Below, in pieces: positions 26,476 to 36,473 of a DNA stretch of 64,000 nucleotides. The DNA lies in NCBI RefSeq assembly GCF_000169375.1, contig NZ_AAXY01000011.1, forward strand, positions 1 to 64,000. Reading direction: 5' to 3'. The notes under the pieces are model-generated. The model did no database searches, was not told the DNA's origin, and saw only the letters and a program-made list of their open reading frames with translations. Each line of letters begins with the position of its first letter. Positions within the stretch are counted from its first letter, which is position 1. Position numbers and translations under genes: made by a program. This stretch comes from Marinobacter sp. ELB17. Its GTDB lineage: Bacteria; Pseudomonadota; Gammaproteobacteria; Pseudomonadales; Oleiphilaceae.

Positions 26476-28101
26476 TCAGGGTTCAGAGGTACGGTACGTG
26501 GTGGGTACCAATAGGGTGTCACGGGCTTCTGCCTGCAGCCCCGGATAATCCAGGGTGTAGTGAAGGCCACGGCTTTCGTGCCTTTGCAGCGCGGAACAGA
26601 TAATAAGGTCTGCCACGGTAACCAGATTGCGCAATTCTAGCAAATCGTTGGATACTCGATAATTGCTGTAAAAATCACCGATTTCCCGAGACAGCAAATC
26701 GACCCGGTGCTTGGCCCGCTGCAAGCGCTTCGTGGTGCGAACTATGCCGACATAGTCCCACATAAAGTGGCGTAGTTCGTCCCAGTTGTGAGAAATCACT
26801 ACGTCTTCATCAGAATCGCGAACCTGGCTTTCATCCCACTCCGGAACATCTGGCACGGCCGGTATGTCGGCCTCCCGGCGGGTAATGTCTTCCGCGGCAG
26901 CGCGGCCATACACCAGGCATTCCAGCAGAGAGTTGCTGGCCATGCGGTTGGCACCATGCAGGCCGGTAAAAGCGGCTTCGCCGACCACGTAAAGCTGGTT
27001 GATATCGGTTCTGGCGCGTTGGTCGCTAATGATGCCACCACAGGTGTAATGGGCCGCTGGCACCACTGGAATTGGCTCGCAGGTAATATCAATGCCATAG
27101 GTCAGGCAGGTTTCGTAAATGGTCGGGAAGTGATGTTTTATAAAATCTGCCGGCTTGTGGCTGATGTCCAGATACAAGTGGTCTGCGCCCAGGCGTTTCA
27201 TCTCGTGATCGATCGCGCGGGCAACAATGTCTCTGGGTGCCAGTTCCGCACGACTGTCGAAACGGTCCATAAAGCGGCTGCCGTCCGGTAACTTCAAATG
27301 CCCACCTTCGCCGCGCAGAGCTTCGCTGATTAAAAACGATTTGGCGTGGGGGTGGTAAAGGCAGGTCGGGTGAAACTGGTTGAATTCCATATTGGCGACG
27401 CGGCAGCCCGCACGCCATGCCATAGCAATGCCGTCACCAGAAGCACCGTCTGGGTTGGTGGTGTAGCGGTAGGCTTTAGAGGCCCCGCCGGTGGCGATTA
27501 CCGTAAAGCGGGCACGGACCAGTTCAACGTGATTGTCATCCAGTTTTAGCACGTAGGCGCCCACGCAACGATTGCCTGGCAGCGACAGTTTGCGATTGGT
27601 GATCAGGTCTACCGCCACCCGGCCGGACATCAGCGTGATATTGGCCCGTGCTTCGGCCTGGGCCACCAGAGTGGTAGATACCGCCTGCCCGGTGGCATCT
27701 GCAGCGTGGATAATGCGGCGATGGCTGTGGCCGCCTTCGCGCGTCAGGTGGAAAGCGGCGTTGTTATCGCGGGTGAAGTCCACGCCGGAATCAACCAGCC
27801 AGTCAACGCTGGCTTTGCTGTGCTCTACGGTAAAGCGTACCGCGTCTTTGTGGCAGAGGCCCGCTCCGGCGTCCAGGGTGTCCTGAATGTGGTTTTCAAC
27901 GGAGTCTTCCCCGTCAAGAACCGCCGCAATTCCGCCTTGGGCCCAAAGCGTGGCGCCACTGCTGATGGCCGCCTTGCTGAGGACGCAGACTTGCAAATGG
28001 GGTGGCAGATTCAGAGCCACCGTCAAACCGGCAGCGCCACTGCCGATCACCAGTACATCGAACTCGAAGGATTGTGGCATTGGGTTGGTATCACAGGCCA
28101 T
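26476..28101 (-). CDS. nadB: L-aspartate oxidase
   Basis: FAD enzyme that oxidises L-aspartate to iminoaspartate, the first step of NAD synthesis. 541 residues, matching the family. The dinucleotide-binding motif GSGAAG is near residue 22, and [15 protein letters not shown] and HTCGG-like segments (AAHYTCGGI) mark the succinate dehydrogenase/fumarate reductase flavoprotein fold. No strong ribosome site precedes the ATG at 28101; the methionine at codon 8 is an alternative. It is divergent from rpoE, as in E. coli. Confidence 0.94.
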   Translation of the reverse strand: MACDTNPMPQSFEFDVLVIGSGAAGLTVALNLPPHLQVCVLSKAAISSGATLWAQGGIAAVLDGEDSVENHIQDTLDAGAGLCHKDAVRFTVEHSKASVDWLVDSGVDFTRDNNAAFHLTREGGHSHRRIIHAADATGQAVSTTLVAQAEARANITLMSGRVAVDLITNRKLSLPGNRCVGAYVLKLDDNHVELVRARFTVIATGGASKAYRYTTNPDGASGDGIAMAWRAGCRVANMEFNQFHPTCLYHPHAKSFLISEALRGEGGHLKLPDGSRFMDRFDSRAELAPRDIVARAIDHEMKRLGADHLYLDISHKPADFIKHHFPTIYETCLTYGIDITCEPIPVVPAAHYTCGGIISDQRARTDINQLYVVGEAAFTGLHGANRMASNSLLECLVYGRAAAEDITRREADIPAVPDVPEWDESQVRDSDEDVVISHNWDELRHFMWDYVGIVRTTKRLQRAKHRVDLLSREIGDFYSNYRVSNDLLELRNLVTVADLIICSALQRHESRGLHYTLDYPGLQAEARDTLLVPTTYRTSEP

Positions 28102-28117
28102 AATGTGGAGGTGTATT

Positions 28118-28144
28118 GAACTAAACTTTGTGCTCGCTGTCCAT
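28118..28144 (+). promoter_or_regulatory. Possible sigma-E/AlgU autoregulatory promoter
   Basis: GAACTA (28118-28123), a 16-nt spacer and TCCAT (28140-28144) resemble the sigma-E form GAACTT-N16/17-TCTGA. It lies about 75 nt before the sigma gene. Both boxes carry mismatches, so this is a moderate call based on position and spacing. Confidence 0.5.
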
Positions 28145-28218
28145 TTGCCAGAACCGGGAAGTCGCTTTTAAGCGGTCGTTTTTCCCGAAGACTCCATTAA
28201 CGGACGCCAGGCAGCAGC

Positions 28219-28908
28219 ATGATGCATTCCATTCTCAAGCAGGCCGGAACTCAGGCCACCGAACCAGCGAGTGCCGGCAAACCGTCCATGACGTCCAGTA
28301 TCGATCAGACAGCCCCCGACCAGGGCGACAGCCAGACTGACTTGCAGTTGGTGCGCAAGGTACGCAATGGCGACCGTGCTGCCTTTGATTTGCTGGTGTT
28401 GAAATACCAGTCGCGAGTGGCGTCTATCATCAGTCGCTATGTATTCGATAGCCACGAAGTGATGGATCTTACCCAAGAAACTTTCGTTAAAGCCTTTCGC
28501 GCTATTGACCGTTTTCGCGGTGACAGCGCATTTTACACTTGGCTTTACCGCATAGCGGTTAATACAGCCAAAAATTATCTGGAAGCGCGCAGCCGGCGCC
28601 CTCAGAGCAGTGCGGATTCGGCGGACGCGGAAAACTACGTCGATGGCCAACGCCTGCGGGATATTGCGTCACCTGAGAAGCTGCTGCAGCGCGACCAGCT
28701 ACAGCAGGCCTTGAACAAAGCCATAGACGCACTGCCGGAAGAATTGCGTTCGGCGTTTTTGTTACGAGAATATGATGGCCTGAGTTACGAAGACATTGCC
28801 CGCATACTGGAATGCCCGATTGGCACGGTGCGTTCCCGTATTTTTCGGGCCCGGGATGCGGTAGATCGCCATCTTGGCCCCTTGCTCAACTATTCTGCAA
28901 GCAATTGA
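28219..28908 (+). CDS. rpoE: Extracytoplasmic stress sigma factor RpoE/AlgU
   Basis: ECF sigma factor that directs the envelope stress regulon, and alginate genes in Pseudomonas. 229 residues; homologues have about 190, so the extra N-terminal 30 residues, serine- and threonine-rich, are unusual. The ATG at 28288 is an alternative start that would give a normal length, but has no ribosome site. Sigma region 2 (DLQLVRKVRNGDRAAFDLLV to FRGDSAFYTWLYRIAVNTAKN) and region 4 (GLSYEDIARILECPIGTVRSRIFRAR) are complete. It heads the operon with mucA, mucB, rseC and probably mucD. Confidence 0.94.
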   Translation: MMHSILKQAGTQATEPASAGKPSMTSSIDQTAPDQGDSQTDLQLVRKVRNGDRAAFDLLVLKYQSRVASIISRYVFDSHEVMDLTQETFVKAFRAIDRFRGDSAFYTWLYRIAVNTAKNYLEARSRRPQSSADSADAENYVDGQRLRDIASPEKLLQRDQLQQALNKAIDALPEELRSAFLLREYDGLSYEDIARILECPIGTVRSRIFRARDAVDRHLGPLLNYSASN

Positions 28909-28919
28909 GGTTGCATCCC

Positions 28920-29489
28920 ATGGATGATCGTCTCAGAGAAACCCTGTCGGCCATGATGGACGACGAAGCAGACGAACTCGCTGTACGGCGTTTGCTGTCT
29001 TTTTCCGACCAGGATGAAGTGCGCGGCCAGTGGCAACGCTGGCAGCAGATTCACGACCTGATGCATGGCACAGGCGTCGCGGCCGACTCGGTCTCGCCGG
29101 CCGCCGATGTTAGTGCCGGTGTTTGGCAGCGCCTTGACGGCGGGGTGCCAGCGTCAGAACACCGTGCGGTAAAGACAACCGGCCGTCAGCGCTGGCACTG
29201 GCCCGCGGTGGCCATGATTGCGATGGCGCTGGTGGTGGGTTTTGGCGCGGGTTCGGGCTGGCAAAGTGCCGCTGATCCGGAGCTGATTGCTGCTCAGACC
29301 TCAGCGGAACCAAACGCGGCTGCAACGGCTACTTCGGTCAGCGAAGTATCGCTGCAGAGCCTGGATGACAGGCAGCGGCAGCAGATTCACCGTTATCTGT
29401 TGGAACACGCCCAGCATAACAGCGTGGGTGCCGGTCGGGGCTCAGTGGGCTATGCGCGTCTGGTCAGCGTTGATGCAGGGGGTTATTAA
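28920..29489 (+). CDS. mucA: Anti-sigma factor MucA/RseA
   Basis: Single-pass inner-membrane protein that holds the sigma factor inactive until cut by regulated proteolysis. I place the start at the ATG at 28920 (189 aa), because GAGG lies upstream and the RseA opening LRETLSAMMDDEADELAVRR follows. The cytoplasmic sigma-binding part is about 1-95, the transmembrane segment about 100-120 (WPAVAMIAMALVVGFGAG), and the periplasmic tail 120-189. P. aeruginosa MucA has 194 residues. It follows the sigma gene by 11 nt. Confidence 0.9.
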   Translation: MDDRLRETLSAMMDDEADELAVRRLLSFSDQDEVRGQWQRWQQIHDLMHGTGVAADSVSPAADVSAGVWQRLDGGVPASEHRAVKTTGRQRWHWPAVAMIAMALVVGFGAGSGWQSAADPELIAAQTSAEPNAAATATSVSEVSLQSLDDRQRQQIHRYLLEHAQHNSVGAGRGSVGYARLVSVDAGGY

Positions 29490-29492
29490 ACC

Positions 29493-30560
29493 GTGAACGG
29501 GCAGGCAGGCACAGTATGGTTGCGTTTTTTCCTGGCCCTTGCGGTTATGGTTTTGTGGATGCCGGCGGCGACACGGGCGACCGAGGCGCAGCCCCAAACG
29601 GCTAATAGCGCAGAAGCGGTCGAGTGGTTGCAGCGCCTGGGCCCGGCCATGAACATGACCTCCTACCGGGGTGTGTTTGTGTATGGCCGCGGCCAGCAGG
29701 TGCAATCCATGCAAGTGGCCCACCGCTACAACGGCAGTATGGTGGAGGAAAGACTGGTTATTCAGGACGGCGGCAGCGGCGAAATTGTGCGTCGTGGCAT
29801 GGAGGTTGTTTGCGTGTTGCCAGCCCAGGACACCATTACACTAGATGCTATTATTCCCTCTGGGCCGCTGGCTGATTCGTTTAGTGATCAGCTATTGCCT
29901 GCGACGCGCTGGTACCAGGCGCAAATGCTGGGAGAGGGCCGCGTAGCAGGCTACGCCGTTGTAAAAATTGCCTTGAACGCTAATGACCCTTACCGCTACA
30001 GCTATCGTTTGTGGCTAGAAAAAGACACCGGCCTGCTGGTGAAAAGCCAAACCCGTAACGCCGACGACCAGATCCTGGAACATTTTCAGTTCACCAGCCT
30101 TGATATTACCGATGATATTGCCGATAGCGAGCTTCAGATAGCAACGGCAGACAAGAATAAGACCACTACCATGAGCCTTGAACCTTCAAATTCGGTCACC
30201 GAGCTGGTGACCCGTCTGCAAGGTTGGTCGCTGGATTGGCTGCCTGCGGGTTTTGAGCCTGCGGCTACGCCGCGATCGGATAAACGCCAGGTGATTGCGT
30301 TCAGTGATGGTTTGGCGGCTTTTTCGGTGTTTGTAGAAGACGTTGCCAGCCTGGATATGCCGACTGGTGCATCGCGCATTGGTGCTACCACGGTGTATTT
30401 GCGGCCGGTGCAGTCAGACGGTCGCCAGGTGTTGATTTCGGTGGTCGGCGAAGTGCCTCCGATTACCGCCCGTAAAGTGGCAGAGTCGGTGCGTTTTGAC
30501 AGCGCTGCGGTTGACAGCGCCACGGCAAGCCTAATAGAACATCAGGGCGCGAGCCGATGA
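29493..30560 (+). CDS. mucB: Periplasmic sigma-E regulator MucB/RseB
   Basis: Binds the periplasmic tail of MucA/RseA and protects it from the DegS/AlgW protease; it senses lipid or lipopolysaccharide signals. 355 residues with a signal peptide (cleaved near 31, ATRA-TEAQ) and the two-lobed MucB/RseB domains. WLQRLGPAMNMTSYRGVFVY is a family hallmark. It starts with GTG 3 nt after mucA, and its stop overlaps the rseC start. Confidence 0.93.
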   Translation: MNGQAGTVWLRFFLALAVMVLWMPAATRATEAQPQTANSAEAVEWLQRLGPAMNMTSYRGVFVYGRGQQVQSMQVAHRYNGSMVEERLVIQDGGSGEIVRRGMEVVCVLPAQDTITLDAIIPSGPLADSFSDQLLPATRWYQAQMLGEGRVAGYAVVKIALNANDPYRYSYRLWLEKDTGLLVKSQTRNADDQILEHFQFTSLDITDDIADSELQIATADKNKTTTMSLEPSNSVTELVTRLQGWSLDWLPAGFEPAATPRSDKRQVIAFSDGLAAFSVFVEDVASLDMPTGASRIGATTVYLRPVQSDGRQVLISVVGEVPPITARKVAESVRFDSAAVDSATASLIEHQGASR

Positions 30561-31006
30561 TCACCGAAAGCGGTCGGGTGGTCGCGGTGTCTGGCAGCAC
30601 CGTCTGGGTGCAAACCATTCGCCAGAGCGCGTGTCAGAGTTGCTCCGCCCGCAGTGGCTGTGGTCAGCGTGTGCTGGCGGCTGCCAGCGGTGGTCGGGCC
30701 AATCAGGTGCAAGTTCTGAACACTCTGCACGCGGGCGTGGGCGATGATGTAACTCTGGGCATTGCGGAACAGGCGTTATTGCAGGCGTCGCTATTGGTGT
30801 ATGCGTTACCGCTGCTGTTAATGGTCGCTGCGAGCATGGCCGCAAGCCAGCTGGTGCCGGGCAGCGACGGCGTAGCTATCCTGGCCGCTGGCCTTGGCCT
30901 AGGTGCGGGCTTTTTCGTAGCAAGGCTATGGCAGCGCCGCATGCCTGGCGATTATCAGCCACACTTAATGAAGGTTAATAAGCACGTCCGTGCCCAAGCG
31001 TTATAA
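30557..31006 (+). CDS. rseC: SoxR-reducing/sigma-E regulatory protein RseC
   Basis: 149-residue inner-membrane protein of the RseC/MucC family. The cysteine-rich N-terminal part (CQSCSARSGCGQ near 26-37) may bind an iron-sulphur cluster. Two membrane segments lie at about 76-95 and 102-121. Homologues modulate sigma-E activity or belong to the SoxR-reducing complex. The ATG overlaps the mucB stop (ATGA), so translation is coupled. Confidence 0.92.
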   Translation: MITESGRVVAVSGSTVWVQTIRQSACQSCSARSGCGQRVLAAASGGRANQVQVLNTLHAGVGDDVTLGIAEQALLQASLLVYALPLLLMVAASMAASQLVPGSDGVAILAAGLGLGAGFFVARLWQRRMPGDYQPHLMKVNKHVRAQAL

Positions 31007-31119
31007 TTTCTTCCAGCGTCCGTATATTGAAATAGCGGGCTTTGCCCTCACACATTAACTTGTTAACCCTGTTCGCTGGCTGTTTAGGTCAGCTCAGAAC
31101 TTATTACGGGAGTTGCTCG

Positions 31120-32592
31120 ATGCCAAAAACACCTCCGGTTGTGGCTGCCAGACAGTCCACCAACCTTGTGACTTCGATGTGGGCGGCGCTGCTGGCCACT
31201 AGTCTGATGATACTGCTGGTATGGAGCCAAGCCACCCAAGCCCGCGGCCTGCCTGACTTTACCGAATTGGTCGAAGACAATGCCGGTGCGGTGGTGAATA
31301 TCAGCACCACCTCGGCAGCGCCGGAAAATACAAGTCGTTTCCAGAATCTGCCGTTTGATGAGCGACAGCTTGAGCAGATGCCAGAATTCTTCCAGGATTT
31401 TTTCCGTGGCCCCGGCTCCGGTAACCCCCACGGTGGTCGCGCCCAGCCAACCCAGTCTATGGGCTCCGGTTTTATTGTGTCCCGCGATGGCTACGTGCTA
31501 ACCAACAACCACGTAGTAGAGGGCGCTGACGAAATTATTGTACGTTTGAACGACCGCCGTGAGCTGCCCGCTCGCCTGATTGGCACGGATCCGCGCTCGG
31601 ATATGGCCGTGTTGAAAATTGAAAATGGTGACGACCTGCCTGTGGTTCAGGTAGGGAAATCGAAAGATTTGAAAGTGGGCGAGTGGGTTTTTGCCATCGG
31701 TTCACCCTTCGGGTTTGACTATACCGTTACCGCCGGCATTGTCAGCGCTCTTGGCCGCTCCCTACCGAGCGAAAACTACGTGCCTTTTATCCAGACCGAT
31801 GTCGCTATTAATCCCGGTAATTCCGGCGGGCCGTTGTTCAACATGGACGGCGATGTGATTGGCATTAACTCCCAGATTTATACCCGTTCCGGCGGCTTTA
31901 TGGGGGTGTCTTTCGCCATTCCGATCGATGACGCCATGAGCGTATTCCGCCAGATCCGCGACAATGGCAGCGTGTCCCGCGGTTGGCTGGGCGTGCTTAT
32001 TCAAGAAGTGAACCTTGACCTGGCCGAGAGTTTTGGCTTAAAGCGTCCGCGCGGCGCGCTGGTTGCCGAAGTGCTCGGTGGTTCACCGGCAGAAGCTGCT
32101 GGCTTGCAGTCTGGTGATATTGTACTGGCTTATGACGGCGAAGAATTGCAGCTGTCATCTGAATTGCCGCCGATGGTGGGGCGCACGCCGATTGGTGAGT
32201 CAGCGCGTTTGACGGTGCTGCGTGGCGGAAATGAAATGTCTATTGATGTGAAAATTGGTCAGCTGCCGGATGAGCGTGGCGCCCAGGCGCAGAGCCCCGC
32301 AACCCCCGGCGACAGTGCTTCGTCGCTGTTCGGCCTGAGCGTTGAGCCGCTGCCGGCGAACATGACCGACGCCCAGGGCGTCAGTGCCGGCGTATTTGTG
32401 GTTGATGTTCAGGGCGGCCCTGCTTTCGACGCAGGCATACGCCCCAATGACGTGATCACAGAAATCGATCGCAAAGCAGTGACGTCGGTGGCGGACTTCC
32501 GCAACATTGCCGGCAATCTGGCCGACGATCGCGCCGTGCCAGTGCGCGTAGTGCGCCAGGGTCGTGCGCTTTATCTGGTCATGAAACCTTAA
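31120..32592 (+). CDS. mucD: Periplasmic serine protease/chaperone MucD (DegP family)
   Basis: Trypsin-like protease that removes misfolded envelope proteins and restrains the sigma-E pathway. I chose the ATG at 31120 (490 aa): GGGAG lies just upstream, and a signal segment follows (about 20-42, WAALLATSLMILLVW ending ATQA-RG). The catalytic triad is H131 (NNHVVEG), D161 (SDMAV) and S235 (NPGNSGGPL). Two PDZ domains follow (about 275-370 and 395-485). A 113-nt gap separates it from rseC, so it may also have its own promoter. Confidence 0.94.
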   Translation: MPKTPPVVAARQSTNLVTSMWAALLATSLMILLVWSQATQARGLPDFTELVEDNAGAVVNISTTSAAPENTSRFQNLPFDERQLEQMPEFFQDFFRGPGSGNPHGGRAQPTQSMGSGFIVSRDGYVLTNNHVVEGADEIIVRLNDRRELPARLIGTDPRSDMAVLKIENGDDLPVVQVGKSKDLKVGEWVFAIGSPFGFDYTVTAGIVSALGRSLPSENYVPFIQTDVAINPGNSGGPLFNMDGDVIGINSQIYTRSGGFMGVSFAIPIDDAMSVFRQIRDNGSVSRGWLGVLIQEVNLDLAESFGLKRPRGALVAEVLGGSPAEAAGLQSGDIVLAYDGEELQLSSELPPMVGRTPIGESARLTVLRGGNEMSIDVKIGQLPDERGAQAQSPATPGDSASSLFGLSVEPLPANMTDAQGVSAGVFVVDVQGGPAFDAGIRPNDVITEIDRKAVTSVADFRNIAGNLADDRAVPVRVVRQGRALYLVMKP

Positions 32593-32605
32593 CATCTCTT
32601 CAAAC

Positions 32606-32638
32606 CCGGCCGCCGACAGCAATGGCAATGGCGGCCGG
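32606..32638 (+). terminator. Terminator-like hairpin after mucD
   Basis: A 9-bp G+C stem (32606-32614 and 32630-32638, 15-nt loop) sits 13 nt past the mucD stop. No T-tract follows, so it is a weak candidate for termination or a processing hairpin. Confidence 0.4.
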
Positions 32639-32717
32639 TAAACTGTAAAATCTCGCCGTTGCCGTATCCGGCAGCGGCCCTTCCCGGGCTCAATCCTGTG
32701 TCTTATACGAGTATTCA

Positions 32718-34526
32718 TTGTCTGTGACTGAACTGAGCCGAATCCGTAACTTCTCTATTATCGCCCATATTGACCATGGCAAATCCACACTCGCAGACCG
32801 GTTTATCCAGATCTGTGGTGGCCTGACCTCCCGTGAAATGGCGGAGCAGGTGCTTGACTCCATGGATATTGAGCGTGAACGCGGTATTACTATCAAAGCG
32901 CAGTGCGTGACCCTGAATTACACCGCTCGTGACGGCCAGGTTTACAAACTCAACTTTATTGATACGCCGGGGCACGTGGACTTTTCCTACGAAGTGTCAC
33001 GCTCACTCTACGCTTGCGAAGGCGCGCTGCTGGTGGTGGATGCCGGGCAGGGCGTTGAAGCTCAGTCGGTGGCCAACTGCTATACCGCCATTGAACAGGG
33101 TCTGGAAGTGGTGCCGGTGCTGAACAAGATGGACTTGCCGCAGGCAGAACCGGAGCGGGTAGCCGCCGAGATCGAAGACATCATTGGTATAGATGCCAGC
33201 AGCGCCGTGCGCTGCTCGGCAAAGAGTGGCATGGGTGTGGAAGATGTGCTGGAAGATCTGATCCAGAAAATTCCACCGCCAACAGGTGATCGTTCGGCAC
33301 CGCTGCAGGCACTGATTATCGACTCCTGGTTTGATAATTACCTGGGCGTCGTGTCGCTGGTGCGGGTGACCCAGGGCGTGCTGAGAAAGGGCGAAAAAAT
33401 TGTTATCAAGTCGACGGGTAAGGCTTGGAATGCGGACAAAGTGGGTATCTTTAATCCAAAGCCTTACGACACCAACATTTTGGAAGCGGGTGATGTCGGT
33501 TTTGTGATTGCCGGTATCAAAGCCATTCACGGTGCGCCGGTGGGCGATACCATCGTGCATCACAAATTTGCCGACGAAACCCCCAGGCTGCCGGGCTTTA
33601 AAAAAATTCAGCCGCAGGTATACGCCGGTCTATTTCCGGTCAGCTCCGACGATTACAACGATTTCCGTGATGCTCTGGATAAATTGACGCTGAATGACGC
33701 GTCCTTGTTTTTCGAGCCGGAAAGCTCCGACGCTTTGGGCTTTGGTTTCCGCTGTGGTTTCCTGGGTATGCTGCACATGGAAATTATTCAGGAGCGGCTG
33801 GAGCGTGAGTACGATATTGACCTGGTCACCACCGCGCCCACGGTTATTTATGAAGTGCTCACTAAACAAGGTGAGACATTATCGGTAGACAGTCCCTCAA
33901 AGTTGCCGGATATTGGCTCAATTGAGGAAATGCGTGAGCCCATTGTGCAAGCCAACATTTTGGTGCCGCAAGAGCATTTGGGCAATGTGATTGCCCTGTG
34001 CGAGCAAAAACGCGGCGTACAAAAAAGTATGCACTTCACTACCAGGCAGGTGCAGCTCGCCTACGAGCTGCCCATGGCCGAAGTGGTTCTCGACTTTTTC
34101 GACCGGCTAAAATCCGTCAGCCGAGGCTTTGCTTCACTGGATTATCACTTTATTCGGTTTCAGGCCGCTAATCTCGTGCGTCTGGACGTGCTGATCAACG
34201 GTGAGCGAGTGGATGCTCTGGCCTTGATTGTTCACCGTGAACTGGCGAATCACAAGGGCCGTCAACTGGTGGAAAAAATGAAAGAGCTGATTCCACGGCA
34301 AATGTTTGATATTGCCATTCAGGCGGCTATTGGCAACCAGGTAGTGTCACGAGTAACGGTGAAAGCCTTGCGTAAGAACGTGACAGCCAAATGTTACGGC
34401 GGCGATGTCAGTCGCAAAAAGAAACTGCTGCAAAAGCAGAAAGATGGTAAAAAACGCATGAAGCAGGTGGGTAACGTGGAAGTGCCGCAAGATGCATTTC
34501 TAGCGGTATTGAAAATCGACAACTAG
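32718..34526 (+). CDS. lepA: Elongation factor 4 (LepA)
   Basis: Ribosome-associated GTPase that aids translation under stress and 30S assembly. 602 residues, near the normal length. The P-loop is AHIDHGKST near 18-26; G3 is DTPGHVDF and G4 is NKMDLP. The C-terminal LepA-specific domain ends with the basic [19 protein letters not shown]. The start is TTG at 32718, with a GTG at 32724 as alternative; both have weak ribosome sites. lepB follows, as in many proteobacteria. Confidence 0.96.
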   Translation: MSVTELSRIRNFSIIAHIDHGKSTLADRFIQICGGLTSREMAEQVLDSMDIERERGITIKAQCVTLNYTARDGQVYKLNFIDTPGHVDFSYEVSRSLYACEGALLVVDAGQGVEAQSVANCYTAIEQGLEVVPVLNKMDLPQAEPERVAAEIEDIIGIDASSAVRCSAKSGMGVEDVLEDLIQKIPPPTGDRSAPLQALIIDSWFDNYLGVVSLVRVTQGVLRKGEKIVIKSTGKAWNADKVGIFNPKPYDTNILEAGDVGFVIAGIKAIHGAPVGDTIVHHKFADETPRLPGFKKIQPQVYAGLFPVSSDDYNDFRDALDKLTLNDASLFFEPESSDALGFGFRCGFLGMLHMEIIQERLEREYDIDLVTTAPTVIYEVLTKQGETLSVDSPSKLPDIGSIEEMREPIVQANILVPQEHLGNVIALCEQKRGVQKSMHFTTRQVQLAYELPMAEVVLDFFDRLKSVSRGFASLDYHFIRFQAANLVRLDVLINGERVDALALIVHRELANHKGRQLVEKMKELIPRQMFDIAIQAAIGNQVVSRVTVKALRKNVTAKCYGGDVSRKKKLLQKQKDGKKRMKQVGNVEVPQDAFLAVLKIDN

Positions 34527-34540
34527 AAAATCGAAAAATG

Positions 34541-34590
34541 GGCGCCTGATAAACAGGCGCCTGATAAACAGGCATCTGATAAGTAGGCAT
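34541..34590 (+). repeat. 15-bp tandem repeat between lepA and lepB
   Basis: Three 15-bp units (34541-34555, 34556-34570, 34571-34585) of the form GGCGCCTGATAAACA, the third diverged to GGCATCTGATAAGTA, plus 5 bases of a fourth. The first two units make a perfect 8-bp hairpin (34541-34548 with 34554-34561, loop ATAAA). Confidence 0.9.
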
Positions 34591-34594
34591 CCGA

Positions 34595-35374
34595 ATGGAT
34601 ATCGATTTTCCGCTAATTTTGGTCATCCTGACCTTTGCAACGGGTTTGGTCTGGCTTGCCGACAAGCTGTTTTTACGCCCGCGCCGCGTCGCAAAAGCGA
34701 GTGCCGTGGCCCCAGAGAAAGACTCAGCCGTAAACGAGCCTTATCTGGTCGAGCTGAGCCGTTCGTTTTTCCCGGTATTGGCCATTGTGTTGGTTCTGCG
34801 TTCGTTTCTGATAGAGCCTTTCCAGATCCCCTCCGGCTCTATGTTGCCTACCCTGGAGGTGGGCGATTTCATTCTGGTGAACAAGTTTGCTTATGGCCTT
34901 CGGCTGCCGGTTCTGGGCTCAAAAGTGGTCAGCATCGACGATCCAGGCCGCGGTGATGTGATGGTATTCCGCTACCCTGAAGACCGCAAAACCAACTACA
35001 TAAAGCGAGTGGTTGGGTTGCCTGGTGACCAGATTCGCTACCGCGATAAAACTCTGTTCATAAACGGTGAAAAAGTGGACTCGCGATTTGTGGCGCGTCT
35101 GCCGCCCAATGAATACAGGCGCGAACAGCTAGGTGGGGTGGAGCATGATATTTTTCTGACCAAGGGCCGCCTGGGCACCGGCGGTGAAGGCGAATGGCAA
35201 GTGCCCGAAGGCTACTATTTTGTAATGGGTGACAACCGTGACAACAGTAATGACAGCCGCTACTGGGGCACGGTTCCAGACGACCTTGTTGTCGGCAAGG
35301 CCTTTGCTATCTGGATGCACTGGGAGTCGCTGGCCAGCTTGCCATCGTTTCGTCGGGTGGGTGGCATAGAATAA
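34595..35374 (+). CDS. lepB: Signal peptidase I
   Basis: Membrane serine protease that removes signal peptides from exported proteins. 259 residues. Membrane segments lie at about 5-24 and 58-76. The catalytic dyad is S82 (PSGSMLPTL) and K137 (NYIKRVVGLPGD). The GDNRDNSNDSRYWG box is near 213-226. The gene lies between lepA and DUF4845, as in Pseudomonas. Its stop codon shares one base with the next start. Confidence 0.95.
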   Translation: MDIDFPLILVILTFATGLVWLADKLFLRPRRVAKASAVAPEKDSAVNEPYLVELSRSFFPVLAIVLVLRSFLIEPFQIPSGSMLPTLEVGDFILVNKFAYGLRLPVLGSKVVSIDDPGRGDVMVFRYPEDRKTNYIKRVVGLPGDQIRYRDKTLFINGEKVDSRFVARLPPNEYRREQLGGVEHDIFLTKGRLGTGGEGEWQVPEGYYFVMGDNRDNSNDSRYWGTVPDDLVVGKAFAIWMHWESLASLPSFRRVGGIE

Positions 35375-35787
35375 TGGAAAACCTAATGAGGATGCAGGGG
35401 ATGAACAACAATGGATCAGATATAAACAGGCAGCGCGGCGCATCCGGGTTGGTCATGCTGGTCATGGTTCTGTTTTTTGGCAGCCTGCTGACTCTGTTGC
35501 TGAAACTTGGGCCAGCGTACATGGATGATTACACCATTCAGGAGGCACTCGAAAGCCTGAACGATACCAAAGGATTGTCAGAAATGGGGCCGGCTGAAGT
35601 GCGTTCACTCATTAATAAGCGCCTGAGTGTGAATAATGTTCGCAATCTTAGCTCCGAGAGTATTACCGTTGACAAAGACGGTGACCGGATACTGATTGTG
35701 GTGGACTATGAAGTGCGCTCGCCGGTAATTAGTAATATAGATGCCGTGATGTACTTCAAGCACGCTTACGATATGAGTGGCCAATGA
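35374..35787 (+). CDS. DUF4845 family membrane protein
   Basis: 137-residue small membrane protein of unknown role, regularly found between lepB and rnc. One membrane segment (about 24-46, [22 protein letters not shown]) precedes a small periplasmic or cytoplasmic domain (50-137). The start at 35374 overlaps the lepB stop; the ATG at 35401 is an alternative. Its own stop overlaps the rnc start (ATGA), so rnc translation may depend on it. Confidence 0.85.
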   Translation: MENLMRMQGMNNNGSDINRQRGASGLVMLVMVLFFGSLLTLLLKLGPAYMDDYTIQEALESLNDTKGLSEMGPAEVRSLINKRLSVNNVRNLSSESITVDKDGDRILIVVDYEVRSPVISNIDAVMYFKHAYDMSGQ

Positions 35788-36473
35788 GCGTACAGCCCGA
35801 CCTTGAGCCTTTGCAGCGCCGTATCGGTTATCAGTTCAAATCCCAGGAACGTTTGCTGCTGGCTCTGACCCACCGCAGTTTTGGCAATCAGAACAATGAA
35901 CGCCTTGAGTTTCTGGGAGACTCCATTGTAAACATGGTGATTGCCGAGCATTTGTTTAGGCGTTTTCCCAAAGCCCGTGAAGGGCAGCTAAGCCGCTTGC
36001 GGGCGCGCATGGTCAAGGGCGTAACTCTGGCGGAAATTGGGCGGGAGTTTGATCTAGGCTCCTATCTGCGCTTGGGCTCAGGTGAGCTCAAAAGTGGCGG
36101 CTTTCGCCGTGAATCCATACTGGCGGATGCGGTAGAGTCCGTCATCGGCGCTATCTATCTGGACAGTGATTTTGTTACCTGTCAGGCTCAGATATTGCGT
36201 TGGTTTGATTTACGCCTGCAGAATCTTGACTTACAGGATACCCAAAAAGACCCGAAAACCCGCCTGCAGGAATATCTTCAGTCGCGCCAGTTTCCGCTGC
36301 CGATTTATGACGTTCTGTCGGTTGACGGTGAAGCCCACAATCAGACATTTCACATATCCTGCGCGCTGTCCTCATTGGGGCGCAAAACCACAGGCAGCGG
36401 CAACAGTCGCCGCATAGCCGAACAGCAAGCCGCCCGTAATGCCCTAAAAGAACTGGGTGTGGAGAACGATTGA
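35784..36473 (+). CDS. rnc: Ribonuclease III
   Basis: Double-strand-specific endoribonuclease that processes rRNA and regulates mRNA. 229 residues. The RNase III signature [11 protein letters not shown] (near 40) holds the catalytic acidic residues, and the second acidic cluster is [10 protein letters not shown] (near 115). The double-stranded RNA-binding domain occupies about 155-226 ([11 protein letters not shown] to ARNALKELG). ATGA overlap with DUF4845 and TGATG overlap with era make one tightly coupled operon. Confidence 0.97.
   Translation: MSVQPDLEPLQRRIGYQFKSQERLLLALTHRSFGNQNNERLEFLGDSIVNMVIAEHLFRRFPKAREGQLSRLRARMVKGVTLAEIGREFDLGSYLRLGSGELKSGGFRRESILADAVESVIGAIYLDSDFVTCQAQILRWFDLRLQNLDLQDTQKDPKTRLQEYLQSRQFPLPIYDVLSVDGEAHNQTFHISCALSSLGRKTTGSGNSRRIAEQQAARNALKELGVEND

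Noticed and set aside
31096..31120. GAACTT before mucD as a sigma-E promoter
   Set aside because: The -35 form is present, but no TCTGA-like -10 lies 16-17 nt downstream, and it falls onto the start codon.
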